From: Serratia symbiotica
GTDB lineage: Bacteria > Pseudomonadota > Gammaproteobacteria > Enterobacterales > Enterobacteriaceae
Reading direction: 5' to 3'
NCBI GenBank assembly: GCA_024160085.1
Contig: JAMDYG010000002.1
Location: 124,001 to 188,000 of the forward strand
DNA: 64,000 bases
Positions 8,725-20,022 of the stretch are shown in pieces. Positions within the stretch are counted from its first letter, which is position 1. Every line of letters starts with the position of its first letter. The translations under genes and the position numbers were made by a program. The notes beneath the pieces are model-generated. The model worked only from the letters and a program-made list of their open reading frames with translations, was not told the origin of the DNA and did no database searches.

Positions 8725-10272
8725 GTGGATAGCAGTCTGGTTTATGGGATCGGGGGAGGGGGGATCGGCATGCTACTCGGGTGGCTGATCGCCAGCCTAC
8801 TGGCGCAGCAGACCAATGCGCGGTATGAGACCGAACTGCGTTTGCTAGAGCAAGCGTTACAACGGGTGCAGCATGCGGCAGCAGCTCGAGAGGAAACGTT
8901 ACGACACCATGAGCAACAAATTCGCCAGAACGAGTTGGAACTGCTCAATTTACACAGCCAACTAGCAACCGGGCAGGAAAAGCTGCAACAGCTCAATCAC
9001 TGGCGCAACGAGTGTGAGTTGCTCAATCAGGAATTGCGCTACCAGCGTGAGGTCAACAGCGCGAAGGAAGCCGAACTACGCGAAGTCACCATCCGGTTGG
9101 AGGAGACCCGCATGGCCGCGGAAGAGAAGCAGCGCCTGCTGATCAATAGCGAACAGCGTCTCACTACCCAATTCGAAAACCTGGCAAACCGTATTTTCGA
9201 ACATAGTGGCCGCAAGGTGGATGAACAAAACAAGCAAAGCCTGGATCGCCTACTGTTGCCGTTACGTGAACAACTGGACGGTTTTCGCCGACAGGTGCAA
9301 GACAGCTTTGGACAGGAAGCACGTGAGCGCCATACCTTGACGCATGAAATACGCAATTTGCAGCAGTTGAATGCCCGGATGGCGCGTGAAGCCATCAACC
9401 TCACCAAGGCGCTAAAAGGGGGCAACAAAACCCAGGGCAACTGGGGCGAGGTGGTGCTGAGACGGGTGCTGGAAGCCTCCGGACTGCGCGAGGGGCATGA
9501 GTATGAAACCCAGGTCAACGTGCGGGTGGATCACCATAGCCGTATGCAACCGGATGTGATCGTCCGTCTGCCGCAAGGCAAGGATGTGGTGATCGACGCC
9601 AAGGTGTCCTTGATTGCCTATGAGCGTTATTTTAACGGTGAAGACGAGGCACAGCGCGAGGTGGCGCTAAACGAGCATATTGCCTCATTGCGCGGCCATA
9701 TCCGGCTGCTGGGGCACAAGGATTATCAGCAGTTGCCTGGTTTGCGCTCGCTGGATTACGTGCTGATGTTCATCCCCATCGAACCGGCCTTTCTACTGGC
9801 GATTGACCGTGAGCCGGAGATGATCAGCGAGGCTCTTAAGCACAACATCATGTTAGTCAGCCCGACTACGCTGCTGGTAGCGCTACGCACTATCTCTAAT
9901 CTATGGCGCTACGAGCACCAAAGCCATAACGCTCAACACATCGCAGACCGGGCATCAAAGCTATATGACAAAATGCGGCTGTTCGTCGATGACATGTCCA
10001 CACTGGGGCAAAGCTTGGACAAAGCACAGAGTAGTTATCGCCAGGCAATGAACAAACTAAGTACTGGCCGTGGTAATCTTATTGGCCAGACTGAGGGTTT
10101 CCGCACGCTGGGAGTCGAAGTGAAGCGGCCAATCAATCCGTTATTGGCTCAGCAGGCCAGCGCACAACAGCACGAAGCCGAGGCGTCGGTGGGCAATGAA
10201 CTGGCCAGTGTGCTACCGCAGGCAGAAGAAGAACCTCCTGCAGGGAAAGCAAACGCCGTTTCGCCCCCTTGA
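8725..10272 (+). CDS. rmuC: RmuC-family DNA recombination protein
   Basis: RmuC is a membrane-anchored, nuclease-like protein that limits recombination at inverted repeats in E. coli. The GTG start at 8725 is preceded by AGGAGG. Residues about 8-27 form a membrane anchor (GGGGIGMLLGWLIASLLAQQ). A long Gln/Glu-rich coiled coil follows (about 30-200), then the conserved domain with GNWGEVVLRRVLE, MQPDVIVRLPQGKDVVIDAK and VLMFIPIEPAF. The length of 515 aa is normal for Serratia relatives. It heads the conserved rmuC-ubiE-ubiJ-ubiB run, and udp, usually upstream, is missing. No damage is seen. Confidence 0.94.
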   Translation: MDSSLVYGIGGGGIGMLLGWLIASLLAQQTNARYETELRLLEQALQRVQHAAAAREETLRHHEQQIRQNELELLNLHSQLATGQEKLQQLNHWRNECELLNQELRYQREVNSAKEAELREVTIRLEETRMAAEEKQRLLINSEQRLTTQFENLANRIFEHSGRKVDEQNKQSLDRLLLPLREQLDGFRRQVQDSFGQEARERHTLTHEIRNLQQLNARMAREAINLTKALKGGNKTQGNWGEVVLRRVLEASGLREGHEYETQVNVRVDHHSRMQPDVIVRLPQGKDVVIDAKVSLIAYERYFNGEDEAQREVALNEHIASLRGHIRLLGHKDYQQLPGLRSLDYVLMFIPIEPAFLLAIDREPEMISEALKHNIMLVSPTTLLVALRTISNLWRYEHQSHNAQHIADRASKLYDKMRLFVDDMSTLGQSLDKAQSSYRQAMNKLSTGRGNLIGQTEGFRTLGVEVKRPINPLLAQQASAQQHEAEASVGNELASVLPQAEEEPPAGKANAVSPP

Positions 10273-10351
10273 ACACCGCAGCAAGGTGGGGTATTACGTG
10301 GGGTTCTGGGTACACTCAGCAGCACCAAATTGACTGAATAGCAGGCAGAAT

Positions 10352-11107
10352 ATGGCAGAACAACCGCAGAAAACGACCGATTTTGGTTTTCGTACCGTTG
10401 CTAGAGATGAAAAACAGGCCATGGTGGCGGATGTTTTTCATTCGGTAGCGGCAAAGTATGATGTCATGAATGATCTTATGTCATTAGGCATCCACCGTAT
10501 CTGGAAACGTTTCACCATTGACTGTAGCGGCGTGCGCCGTGGGCAGCGGGTCTTGGATCTAGCTGGCGGTACGGGTGACTTAGCAGCCAAATTCTCCGGC
10601 ATGGTTGGCGAGCATGGATTGGTGGTGCTAGCGGATATCAACGATTCGATGCTCAAGGTGGGTCGCGACAAGCTACGCGATCGCGGCATCGTTGGCAATA
10701 TCAGCTATGTGCAGGCCAATGCGGAAGCATTGCCGTTCCCTGATAACTATTTTGATTGCATCACTATCGCTTTCGGCCTGCGCAACGTCACCGAAAAAGA
10801 CAAAGCGCTGCGTTCGATGTTCCGCGTACTGAAACCGGGTGGCCGTCTGCTGGTACTGGAATTCTCCAAGCCTCGGCTGGCACCGTTGAACAAAGCCTAC
10901 AATGCCTATTCTTTCCATGTGCTGCCAAAAATCGGCGCACTAGTGGTGAAGGATCCAGACAGCTACCGTTATCTAGCCGAATCAATCCGCATGCACCCCG
11001 ACCAGGAAACCCTAAAGGATATGATGGTTAATGCTGGTTTTGATAACGTCACCTATTTCAACCTGACCGGCGGTATTGTAGCCTTGCACCGTGGCTTCAA
11101 ATTCTGA
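10352..11107 (+). CDS. ubiE: UbiE ubiquinone/menaquinone C-methyltransferase
   Basis: This SAM-dependent methyltransferase methylates demethylmenaquinone and the C-2 position of the ubiquinone precursor 2-octaprenyl-6-methoxy-1,4-benzoquinol. The 251-residue length equals E. coli UbiE. The SAM-binding motif [11 protein letters not shown] is at about residues 67-77, followed by the acidic motif II region ([12 protein letters not shown]) and the family signature [20 protein letters not shown]. It is followed after one base by ubiJ, so the genes are almost certainly co-transcribed. Intact. Confidence 0.97.
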   Translation: MAEQPQKTTDFGFRTVARDEKQAMVADVFHSVAAKYDVMNDLMSLGIHRIWKRFTIDCSGVRRGQRVLDLAGGTGDLAAKFSGMVGEHGLVVLADINDSMLKVGRDKLRDRGIVGNISYVQANAEALPFPDNYFDCITIAFGLRNVTEKDKALRSMFRVLKPGGRLLVLEFSKPRLAPLNKAYNAYSFHVLPKIGALVVKDPDSYRYLAESIRMHPDQETLKDMMVNAGFDNVTYFNLTGGIVALHRGFKF

Positions 11108-11108
11108 A

Positions 11109-11729
11109 ATGAATATGCCGATGCTGTTTACCCCCATGTTGACTGGCGCGTTGGAAACCTCGCTCAACAGCTTACTCTTTCACGATCGCAGCATGAAATC
11201 CGCTCAGCAGCGTTTGGCGGGCAAGGTGCTGGGCATTGAGCTGAAAGAACTGGCCTCTCCGCTGGTGCTAGTGTTTAGCGAGCGGCGGGTGGATGTGCTG
11301 GGGCAATATGAAGATAATGCGGATTGTACGGTACGTAGCCGTATCCCGGCGCTACTGAAGTTGCGCGATCACCAACAACTGCCAGTGTTGATGCGTTGCG
11401 GCGAACTGATGGCAGAAGGCGACATTCAGGTGGTGCAACAGTGGGTCGCGCTGCTCGATCTGGCTGAGTGGGATCCTGCCGAATGGCTGGCACCCTACAT
11501 CGGCGATATTGCCGCTCAGGGCATCACCCAGGCGTTGGGCAAAGGAGCCCGCTTGTTGAAAGCCGGTTTACAGCGCTGGCAACATGAAATGACGGAGACG
11601 CTAACGGAAGAGTGGCGTGTGGCACCAGTATCGCGGGAAGTGGCCTGGTTCAACGAGGATGTTGACGCTGTCACCCATAGCACACAAGCGCTGATCGCCA
11701 GCATGAACCAGTTGGAGGGCAAGCGATGA
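11109..11729 (+). CDS. ubiJ: UbiJ ubiquinone biosynthesis accessory factor
   Basis: UbiJ (YigP) is an SCP2-domain protein that binds ubiquinone intermediates and scaffolds the soluble Ubi complex with UbiK. I chose ATG 11109, right after the ubiE stop; an in-frame ATG at 11091 would overlap ubiE and lacks a family counterpart. Family blocks are visible: [64 protein letters not shown] and [16 protein letters not shown]. About 206 aa, family length. The last 4 nt overlap ubiB (ATGA), indicating translational coupling. Confidence 0.94.
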   Translation: MNMPMLFTPMLTGALETSLNSLLFHDRSMKSAQQRLAGKVLGIELKELASPLVLVFSERRVDVLGQYEDNADCTVRSRIPALLKLRDHQQLPVLMRCGELMAEGDIQVVQQWVALLDLAEWDPAEWLAPYIGDIAAQGITQALGKGARLLKAGLQRWQHEMTETLTEEWRVAPVSREVAWFNEDVDAVTHSTQALIASMNQLEGKR

Positions 11730-13357
11730 CCCCTAGTGAACTGTGCCGCCTGTATTTGATCGTCCGCGTTTTTCTTAGTTATGGCCTGGATGAATTAATC
11801 CCTAAAATGCGCCTAACGCCGCTCTTGCGTTTTGGCCGTTGGTTACTGTTCTGGATGCCGAATCGGCATCAGGACAAACCGCTAGGCGAGCGTTTGCGGC
11901 TGGCGCTGCAAGATCTGGGGCCAGTGTGGATCAAGTTCGGCCAGATGATGTCGACCCGCCGTGACTTGTTTACACCGCACATCGCCGATCAACTGGCGCT
12001 GCTACAGAATCGGGTGTCTCCCTTTGACGGCGCGCTGGCACGCAAGTCTATCGAACAGACGATGGGGGGACCGCTGGAGGCCTGGTTTGACGAGTTTGAC
12101 CCACAAGCGCTGGCATCCGCCTCCATTGCACAAGTACATAGCGCCCGGATGAAAACCACCGGACAGGAAGTGGTGCTAAAGGTGATACGGCCAGATATCG
12201 GGCCGATCATAAAGGCTGACATTCGCCTGATGTATCGCTTGGCCGGTTGGGTACCAATGTTGATGCCAGATGGCTGCCGTCTGCGCCCGCGTGAAGTAGT
12301 TCGCGAGTACGAGAAGACCTTGCTGGATGAATTAAACCTGCTGCGCGAAGCGGCCAACGCCATTCAGTTACGCCGCAATTTTGAAGGTAGCTCGATGCTG
12401 TATGTGCCTGAAGTATACGCCGATTACTGCCGTGAAAACGTGCTGGTGATGGAACGGATCTACGGTATTCCGGTTTCGGACATTAACGCATTGAAACAGC
12501 AAGGCACCAACATGAAGCTGTTGGCAGAACGCGGTGTTCTGGTGTTCTTTACTCAGGTATTCCGCGACAGCTTCTTCCATGCAGATATGCATCCCGGTAA
12601 TATTTTTGTCAGCTACCAGCACCCGGAAGATCCCTGCTATATCGGTATTGACTGCGGCATCATCGGTTCGCTGAACAAAGACGACAAACGCTATCTGGCA
12701 GAAAATTTCATCGCCTTTTTCAATCGCGATTACCGTAAGGTGGCAGAGTTGCACGTTGACTCAGGTTGGGTACCGCGCGACACCAACGTGGAAGATTTTG
12801 AATTCGCCATTCGCACGGTGTGTGAACCGATCTTCAAAAAACCGTTGGAGGAGATCTCATTTGGCAACGTGCTGTTAAACCTGTTCAATACGGCACGCTG
12901 CTTCAATATGGAAGTGCAACCGCAACTGGTGTTATTGCAGAAGACCTTGCTGTATGTTGAAGGTCTGGGCAGACAGCTCTACCCACAATTGGACTTATGG
13001 ACCACCGCCAAACCCTTTCTTGAAAGCTGGCTACGCGATCAGGTCGGCATATCAGCAGCGATACGTGCACTGAAAGAAAAAGCACCGTTCTGGGCAGAGA
13101 AGTTGCCAGAATTACCTGAACTGTTTTACCACAGCTTGCAGCAGCATAAGTTGCTGCTGCAAAGCGTGGATAAGCTGACTGAGCAGATGCAGGTACAGCG
13201 GGTTCGTCAGGGGCAATCGTGTTATTTGCTCGGCGTTGGCGCTACACTGTTAGTAAGCGGTACACTGCTGCTGTTAGGACAGATCGCACTTTTCCCTGTC
13301 TGGACAATGGCTGCTGGCGTTATCTGCTGGGTAATTGGCTGGCAGCGAACCCCCTGA
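11726..13357 (+). CDS. ubiB: UbiB atypical kinase of ubiquinone synthesis
   Basis: UbiB is a membrane-bound ABC1/ADCK-family ATPase required for ubiquinone biosynthesis, thought to help extract lipid intermediates. The 543-residue product has the signature KxGQ motif ([15 protein letters not shown], about residues 70-84), the Ala-rich loop ([14 protein letters not shown]), the ATP-site [11 protein letters not shown] and the catalytic [11 protein letters not shown] (about 286-296). Two C-terminal membrane helices ([16 protein letters not shown] and [15 protein letters not shown]) complete it. Intact. It is followed by tatA as in E. coli, but all tat genes are broken. Confidence 0.97.
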   Translation: MTPSELCRLYLIVRVFLSYGLDELIPKMRLTPLLRFGRWLLFWMPNRHQDKPLGERLRLALQDLGPVWIKFGQMMSTRRDLFTPHIADQLALLQNRVSPFDGALARKSIEQTMGGPLEAWFDEFDPQALASASIAQVHSARMKTTGQEVVLKVIRPDIGPIIKADIRLMYRLAGWVPMLMPDGCRLRPREVVREYEKTLLDELNLLREAANAIQLRRNFEGSSMLYVPEVYADYCRENVLVMERIYGIPVSDINALKQQGTNMKLLAERGVLVFFTQVFRDSFFHADMHPGNIFVSYQHPEDPCYIGIDCGIIGSLNKDDKRYLAENFIAFFNRDYRKVAELHVDSGWVPRDTNVEDFEFAIRTVCEPIFKKPLEEISFGNVLLNLFNTARCFNMEVQPQLVLLQKTLLYVEGLGRQLYPQLDLWTTAKPFLESWLRDQVGISAAIRALKEKAPFWAEKLPELPELFYHSLQQHKLLLQSVDKLTEQMQVQRVRQGQSCYLLGVGATLLVSGTLLLLGQIALFPVWTMAAGVICWVIGWQRTP

Positions 13358-13422
13358 ATGGGTTCGATACCCTGGTCAATCCTGTAGACTTTAATGGCCT
13401 TTTAAAAGTAGAGGTAACTAGA

Positions 13423-13675
13423 ATGGGCAGTATTAGTATTACGCAATTGTTGGTTATCTCAGTGATCGTTGTGCTGCTGTTTAGCACTAAAAAGCTCCGC
13501 ACATTGGATTATGATCTCGGCGCCTCCTGCGATCGGCGACGAAACGCCACCGCCAACCCAAATGGCTGAGAAAAGCAGCCTTGATGAGGATGACGCCGAC
13601 TTCACGGCCAAACTGATTACCGATAAGCCGCCGGAAGTAAAAACAGAAGATCCGCAGAAAAAAGAGCAGGTATAA
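13423..13675 (+). pseudogene. tatA: TatA twin-arginine translocase subunit, internal deletion and frameshift
   Basis: TatA forms the protein-conducting part of the Tat pathway. ATG 13423 begins MGSISITQLLVISVIVVLL, the membrane helix. Right after DLGAS the frame changes: the amphipathic helix segment IKGFKK expected here is missing, and the tail (AIGDETPPPTQMAEKSS, then DADFTAKLITDKPPE) continues in another frame to TAA 13675. A deletion of about 17-20 nt explains both effects. The amphipathic helix is essential in characterised TatA proteins, so the product would be non-functional. Ser also replaces the Gly of the conserved FGTKKL hinge. Confidence 0.9.
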
Positions 13676-13678
13676 ACC

Positions 13679-14159
13679 GTATTTGACATTGGGTTTAGTG
13701 AACTACTGCTGGTACTGATTATCGGTCTGGTTGTTCTTGGGCCGGAGCGCTTGCCAGTAGCGGTCAGAACAGTTTCAAGCTGGGTTCGTGCGTTACGTTC
13801 GCTGGTGGCCTCGGGGCAGCATGAGCTTGCTCAAGAACTTAAGTTGCAAGAACTACAAGACAGCCTGAAAAAGGCTGAACAGGCTGGCCTACAGCACCTG
13901 ACGCCAGAGCTGAAGGCGTCGATAGAGGAACTAAAAGAGGCGACAGAGTCATTGAAATACACTTACTAAGGCGAACGCACACCACCCTCTTCATAACCTG
14001 CAAGTCACTGACCCTGCAGCCAGTCACGCTGACGTGACACCGACTGTGGTGGAGCCTCAGCCTGCGAAAAGCTCGGTGGCCATACCGTCAATCACCACGG
14101 CTTCTGAACCTGTTGCGGAGAAAACCTCATCATCTCACCAACCTAGTGGCGATCGTTAA
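13679..14159 (+). pseudogene. tatB: TatB twin-arginine translocase subunit, start codon lost and frameshifted
   Basis: TatB with TatC forms the Tat signal-peptide receptor. The N-terminal [20 protein letters not shown] is perfectly readable, but the codon where Met should be is GTA (13679-13681). The frame holds through KTVSSW-like and [16 protein letters not shown] blocks to TAA 13969. The natural tail continues in the +1 frame (ANAHHPLHNL...SSHQPSGDR) to TAA 14159. So both initiation and the C-terminal frame are lost. TTG 13751 could start only a fragment without the membrane helix. Confidence 0.9.
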
Positions 14160-14162
14160 AAT

Positions 14163-14915
14163 ATGGCTGTTGAAGATACCCAACCCCTTATTGGTCACCT
14201 GATAGAATTGCGTAAGCGGTTGTTAAACTCGATTATCAGCGTGTTAGTGATCTTTTTGATGCTGGTCTATTTCGCTAACGACATTTACCAATAGGTCGCC
14301 GCACCGTTGATTAAAGAACTACGTGTCTGGGCTAGCATGATCGCCACCGATGTGGCGTCACCGTTTTTTACTCCCATCAAGCTGACCCTGGTCGTCTCAG
14401 TGTTTGTTTCGGCACCGATGATTCTGTATCAAGTCTGGGATTTTATCGCACCAGCGCTGTACCAACATGAACGTCGGTTGTTAATAGTGCCGCTGCTGTT
14501 TTCCAGCAGCTTGCTGTTTTATCTCGGCGTGGCCTTCGCTTACTTTATCGTGTTTCCGCTTGCCTTTAGCTTCTTTGCCAAGACTGCACCAGTCGGGGTG
14601 ATGATCGCCACCGACATCAATAACTACATCGATTTCGTCATGGCGCTGTTTATGGCGTTAGGCATAGCCTTCGAGGTGCCCGTTGCCATTACCCTGCTTT
14701 GCTGGAGCGGTGTAACCTCGCCGGAAGATCTGAAGAAGAAACAACCTTATATGTTAGTCGGGGCGTTTGTAGTGGGGATGTTACTAACGCCGCCTGACGT
14801 GTTTTCACAGACTTTACTGGCAATACCGATATAACCCCTACTGTATGAGGTAGGGATATTCTTCGCCCGTTTCTATACTGGCAAACGCAATGCACTGCCG
14901 GAAGGAGAAAACTAA
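14163..14915 (+). pseudogene. tatC: TatC twin-arginine translocase subunit, two nonsense codons
   Basis: TatC is the six-helix core receptor for twin-arginine signal peptides. The reading frame from ATG 14163 to TAA 14915 stays in phase for 250 codons. It shows [52 protein letters not shown] and [17 protein letters not shown]. It is cut by TAG at 14292-14294 (codon 44) and TAA at 14832-14834. The absence of frameshifts suggests comparatively recent inactivation. tatD, normally next, is absent from the 128-bp gap before hemB. Confidence 0.93.
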
Positions 14916-15043
14916 GGCGAAGAACCCCGGTATCTTGAGGCTGTTTTGTTTCTAATCTTCGTCAACAGACCTAGTCTTCTGCGCTGAAAAACCAATGAAA
15001 ACACCCACCAGCTATCCTAGTTAGTTTGAGTTAGGAGAAAATT

Positions 15044-16060
<1,017 letters not shown>

Positions 16061-16239
16061 ACTGTGTCCTGTCATTGAGCATGGTGATGTTGCCAACCCA
16101 AAAAATGGCGGTGCCAATAGCTGGCACAGCCTCATGCGCATCAATGCGCATCATAAACCAAATTGCCTTTTGCATTACTACACCTTCTGTAATCGTAAAG
16201 GCAATGCCGTATTGACGGTTGATGAGAAGCGAGATCCAC

Positions 16240-17658
16240 TTTTGAGGGCAGAAGTTAGGCCACTTTATTATACGGGGCCACTCCGGCAGTACACTCAGGA
16301 TATGACGTAGATAAGCCTGCGGGTCGATTCCGTTGAGTTTGCACGTACCGGTCAGGTGGTACAGCAGTGCGCCGCGCTCACCACCATGGTCGCTGCCGAA
16401 GAAGATATAATTTTCCCCAGACAGATGTTTCTCAACGCCCGTTCCACTGCGTTATTGTCAGGTTCCGCCAGCCCATCATCGGCGTAATAACACAACGCAT
16501 CCCATTGGTTCAACGTATACGCTAACGCTTTACCCAACTGGGATTTTTTCGACAGCGTCGCGCTTTTATCCACTATCTACTCATGTAGTGAGTCGAGTAA
16601 CGGTTTAGCTCGGTCCCGTCTCTGACTGCCTGACTACCTTTTTGCTTCCGTCCTGCCGCACGTATTTCTTCCTCTATAACGTAGAGTTGACCGATGGGTT
16701 TCAGGGCTTCCTTGGCCGTGGCATCCTGGGTACTGTGATGTACACACATCATGGGTTTTTCTACGGGCGTGTGCCCAGCATGCAACCTCGATCAGTGCAC
16801 CGTCTTCACGTTCTGCATTGAACAACTGGTCATAACCGCCGCACGCATCGGCCGGCAACATGCTACTATATTGGCGAAGATGTTGTTGCGGATGTTTTCC
16901 CTGCCGGTCCGGCGAGTAGGCAAACCAGGCCGCCGGTGTGTCTGATGAACTAACGTTACGGTTATCGCGGACATAAGTCCAGAGCCGCCCAGTTTTCGTC
17001 TTCTTCCTACCCGGGGACAACACTGGCACCGGCGTATCGTCAGTATGAAGTTTGCGGGTATCCGACGTAGCGGTACAGTGCTTCGTCCAGCGGTGCCGTT
17101 AACCAGCAGCAGGCATCTACCCAGTTGGAGAGCAAGGCTCGACTCAGGTCCACGCCCTGACGGGCTAGGATTTCAGTTTGACGATACAAGGGCAAGTGTT
17201 AGCCGTATTTTGACGTCATCACCTGGGACAGCAGGCTAGGCCCTGCGATGCCGCGGTCAATGGGACGCGAGGGGCTTCAAAAATGCAGTCACACTTTTCG
17301 CACGCCTTTTTCACCCTGACGGTGCGGATTACTTTCAGAGCGCAGGCGACCATTTCCAGCTGTTCTGCGCTGACTTCGCCGAGATATTTAAGGTTACTTC
17401 CGCACTTATGACAGCCGGTTTCCACGGGCTCAAGGCGGTTCATCTCACACGGAAGGTGTTCGGGAAGTGGCTAACGATACCGGGACTGGCGAAGCTGACT
17501 GGGAACTTGCGGGTCGTTTTCCGACCGTTGTGACGGTCACCAGCCTGCTCGTGCAGTTTCAGCACCGCTTCAGCCTCTTCCACCTGTCGGCGAAGTTTTT
17601 CAGAGCGGGTACCGAACAATATCCGGTGCAGCTTTTCCAGTTGCGCCGGTGATGACAT
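16240..17658 (-). pseudogene. IS66-family transposase (TnpC), decayed
   Basis: Minus-strand fragments in family order: RILFGTRSEKLRRQVEEAE (leader), CHKCGSNLKYLGEVSAEQLE (zinc-finger-like domain), then VPVLSPG-like and KTKTGRLWTYVRDNRN (near the DDE core), AAWFAYSPDRQGKHPQQHL, ACWAHARRKTHDV, GLAEPDNNAVERALRNICLG and AYLRHILSVLPEWP. They are separated by several frameshifts and stops, for example near 16573 and 17219. The order and the distinctive motifs make the family call secure; activity is impossible. Confidence 0.85.
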
Positions 17659-17704
17659 CGGTTGCTACCGTTGCGGGAAGGCGACGTGATATGCGGCATT
17701 CATT

Positions 17705-17869
17705 CTACCAGAGGCGTAGCCATTTGAAAATGAGATTGTCATTGGTGCCGTGTTCGCGGATAATATGAGCAACGCCAGCTTCGGGCTGAGAAGCCAGCTT
17801 GGCCATGCGCAGTTTAAAGTCATTTGTGTAATTTTTCCGTGGTTCAGAACGCCAGAATTGAGATGCCAT
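17705..17869 (-). pseudogene. IS66-family TnpA-like small ORF, truncated
   Basis: From ATG 17869 the minus strand reads MASQFWRSEPRKNYTND, then FKLRMAKLASQPEAGVAHII and NDNLIFKWLRLW, the helix-turn-helix pattern of the IS66 orfA/TnpA accessory protein. It ends at TAG 17705, far short of usual length, and tnpB is gone. Confidence 0.7.
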
Positions 17870-18011
17870 AGTCAAGTGCCAGTCTGATTTAGGTGGGCGT
17901 CTAAGCTATCAGTATTGGTCAATTAGCTACATACCATACCGCACTGACTTTATACTTACATTTTAGATACATGAAAAAATTATTGGCATCTATATTAAAA
18001 GACACCACTAC

Positions 18012-18160
18012 AACCCTTCTGGGTCATGACAAGCTATTTTATTTGTCATTTTGGCCCTGGGCAGTACTCACCGTCCCCCATGCACTACATATACGCGCCG
18101 GTTGTTGCGCGCTGTCGGTATCCAAACTGGCAGCAACAATATATTCCTATTAAGATAGCC
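18012..18160 (+). repeat. ~144-bp dispersed repeat, copy D (diverged)
   Basis: Shares GCTATTTTATTTGTCATTTTGG, GGTTGTTGCGCGCTGTCGGT and GGCAGCAACAATATAT with the other copies. Its left end is diverged (AACCCTTCTGGGTCATGAC) and seems to carry extra bases; the right end (TTAAGATAGCC) also drifted. It lies between the IS66 remnant and upp. No target duplication is detectable. Confidence 0.78.
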
Positions 18161-18185
18161 TGATAGGCTCTTAGCTGGCTGAATT

Positions 18186-18728
18186 TTATTTGGTACCAAA
18201 TATCTTGTCGCCCGCGTCACCCAAACTCGGCACAATGTAGCCCTTCTTATCAAGGTATTGATCAATAGAGGTAGTGTACAGCTTAATATCAGGATGCGCT
18301 TTCTCCAACGCAGCGATACCCTACGTCACCGCTACCAGCACTAGTATTTTGATACTGTTGCAGCCCGCTTTCTTCAACAGATCGAGGGTAGCGATCATCG
18401 AACTGCCAGTGGCCAGCATCGGGTCAACGACCAGTGCCATACGCTCTTCAATGTTAGAAGCCAGCTTTTGGAAGTAAGGCACGGGTTTGATGGTTTCTTC
18501 ATCGCGGTAAACACCCACTACGCTGACACTCGCGCTTGGGAGGTTCTCCAGTACTCCTTCAATTATGCCTAAACCTGCGCGCAGAATGGGTACGATGGTA
18601 ATTTTTCCCTTTAAGTTGATCCACTTCAACCGGCCCACAACAGCCTTCAATGGTGGCTAACTCCGTCTCCAGATTAGCCGTCGCTTCATAGGTTAGCAAG
18701 CTACCCGCTTCACCTCAACGATCTTCAT
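18186..18728 (-). pseudogene. upp: Upp uracil phosphoribosyltransferase, decayed
   Basis: Upp salvages uracil to UMP using PRPP. From ATG 18728 only MKIVEVK survives before a deletion of about 28 codons. [15 protein letters not shown] then follows in another frame. The catalytic part is well preserved on paper: [19 protein letters not shown] and [18 protein letters not shown] (PRPP loop). A stop at about 18321 precedes [15 protein letters not shown] and the natural C-terminus [11 protein letters not shown]. Deletion plus frameshift plus stop make it dead. The divergent upp/purM arrangement is that of E. coli. Confidence 0.94.
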
Positions 18729-18878
18729 CATTTTTCTCCTATAAAGGCGGCTGACGGCCAAAATCGCCGAATTATACCGTCTTTTTTATGGCTACACCCA
18801 CTCATCCTAGCCCAACAGTGATCAACAGAAGTTTGGATAGCAATATAAAGGATGAAAAGCAGAGCTAGCTCACAAGCC

Positions 18879-18894
18879 ACTCGCAAACGTTTGC
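18879..18894 (+). promoter_or_regulatory. PurR operator upstream of purM
   Basis: ACTCGCAAACGTTTGC is a nearly perfect PurR box (consensus ACGCAAACGTTTGCGT-like palindrome). It lies about 90 bp before purM, where PurR is known to repress purMN in E. coli. A TAGAAT hexamer at 18904-18909 is a plausible -10. This suggests purine-responsive control is retained at the DNA level; purR itself is not in this window. Confidence 0.8.
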
Positions 18895-18981
18895 CAGCAC
18901 TGTTAGAATTTCCGCGCCTTATTCCGGTACCAATACCGGAAGCACCGTTTTTAAACTGTAAACAGCCGTGGGGATCGCGCA

Positions 18982-20022
18982 GTGACTGATAAAACCTCTC
19001 TCAGCTATAAAGACGCAGGTGTCGATATCGATGCTGGCAACACATTGGTAGACCGTATCAAAGGTGTCGTTAAACAGACCCGTCGCCCGGAAGTGATGGG
19101 TAGCCTAGGCGGGTTTGGTGCCCTGTGTGCATTGCCACAGAAATACCGTGAACCGGTGCTGGTTTCCGGTACTGATGGTGTGGGTACTAAGCTACGTCTG
19201 GCCATGGATCTGAAACACCACGACACCATTGGCATCGATCTGGTTGCCATGTGCGTGAACGATCTGGTGGTTCAGGGCGCTGAGCCGCTGTTCTTCCTCA
19301 ATTACTACGCCACCGGCAAACTCGACGTGGACACCGCCGCCAGTGTGGTTACGGGCATCGCCGAAGGTTGCAAGCAATCTGGCTGTGCGTTGGTGGGCGG
19401 TGAAACCGCTGAAATGCCTGGCATGTACCACGATGCAGACTATGATGTGGCTGGCTTCTGCGTAGGTGTGGTCGAGAAATCTAACATCATTGACGGCAGC
19501 TTGGTGCAGTCCGGCGATACCCTGATCGCCCTGGGCGCTTCCGGTCCGCACTCTAACGGCTACTCATTGGTGCGCAAAATTCTGGAGGTCAACAACACCG
19601 ACCCCGCTACCACCCTGCTGGCAGGCAAAACGCTGGCGGATCACCTGCTAGCCCCAACCAAAATTTATGTGAAATCAGTACTGGAACTGATCGAGACAGT
19701 CGAGGTACACGCCATCGCCCACCTAACCGGTGGTGGTTTCTGGGAAAATATCCCGCGCGTGCTGCCGGCAGGCATACAAGCGGTGATCGACGAATCCAGT
19801 TGGCAATGGCCAGCAGTATTCCGTTGGTTACAGCAGGCCAGCAACGTCAGCCGCCACGAGATGTATCGTACTTTCAACTGTGGCGTGGGCATGGTTATTG
19901 CCCTTCCGGAAGCCGAGGTGGAAGTCGCCATCGCGTTGCTAAATGCAGCAGGGGAAAATGCGTGGAAGATCGGTAAACTGACCGCATCGGCGAGCGAGCA
20001 ACAGGTGGTCATCAACGGATGA
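18982..20022 (+). CDS. purM: PurM phosphoribosylformylglycinamidine cyclo-ligase (AIR synthetase)
   Basis: PurM makes 5-aminoimidazole ribonucleotide from FGAM with ATP in purine synthesis. The GTG start 18982 matches the E. coli annotation (product begins [17 protein letters not shown]). The 346-residue product shows [59 protein letters not shown] and [17 protein letters not shown], all family hallmarks. The 3' end overlaps purN by 4 nt (ATGA). Intact and preceded by a PurR box. Confidence 0.97.
   Translation: MTDKTSLSYKDAGVDIDAGNTLVDRIKGVVKQTRRPEVMGSLGGFGALCALPQKYREPVLVSGTDGVGTKLRLAMDLKHHDTIGIDLVAMCVNDLVVQGAEPLFFLNYYATGKLDVDTAASVVTGIAEGCKQSGCALVGGETAEMPGMYHDADYDVAGFCVGVVEKSNIIDGSLVQSGDTLIALGASGPHSNGYSLVRKILEVNNTDPATTLLAGKTLADHLLAPTKIYVKSVLELIETVEVHAIAHLTGGGFWENIPRVLPAGIQAVIDESSWQWPAVFRWLQQASNVSRHEMYRTFNCGVGMVIALPEAEVEVAIALLNAAGENAWKIGKLTASASEQQVVING

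Larger units (their letters stand above)
16190..17905 (-). mobile_element. IS66-family insertion sequence, heavily degraded
   Basis: Remains of a tnpA-type small ORF (17869-17705) and a tnpC-type transposase (about 17658-16240), both on the minus strand, in IS66 order. tnpB, usually between them, is not recognisable in the ~50-bp gap and appears deleted. The outer ends are approximate: the promoter-side end probably lies near 17905 (CTTAGACGCCCACC on the minus strand), while the other end could not be fixed. The element lies between hemB and repeat copy D. It is not mobile on its own. Confidence 0.75.

Noticed and set aside
8742-9518. Ser/Arg/Cys-rich minus-strand ORFs under rmuC
   Set aside because: Typical antisense shadows of a GC-rich coding frame; no ribosome binding site or family features.
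16120-16315. Open plus-strand frame with HYYTFCNRKGNAVL
   Set aside because: Antisense to the 3' end of the IS66 transposase; no independent support.
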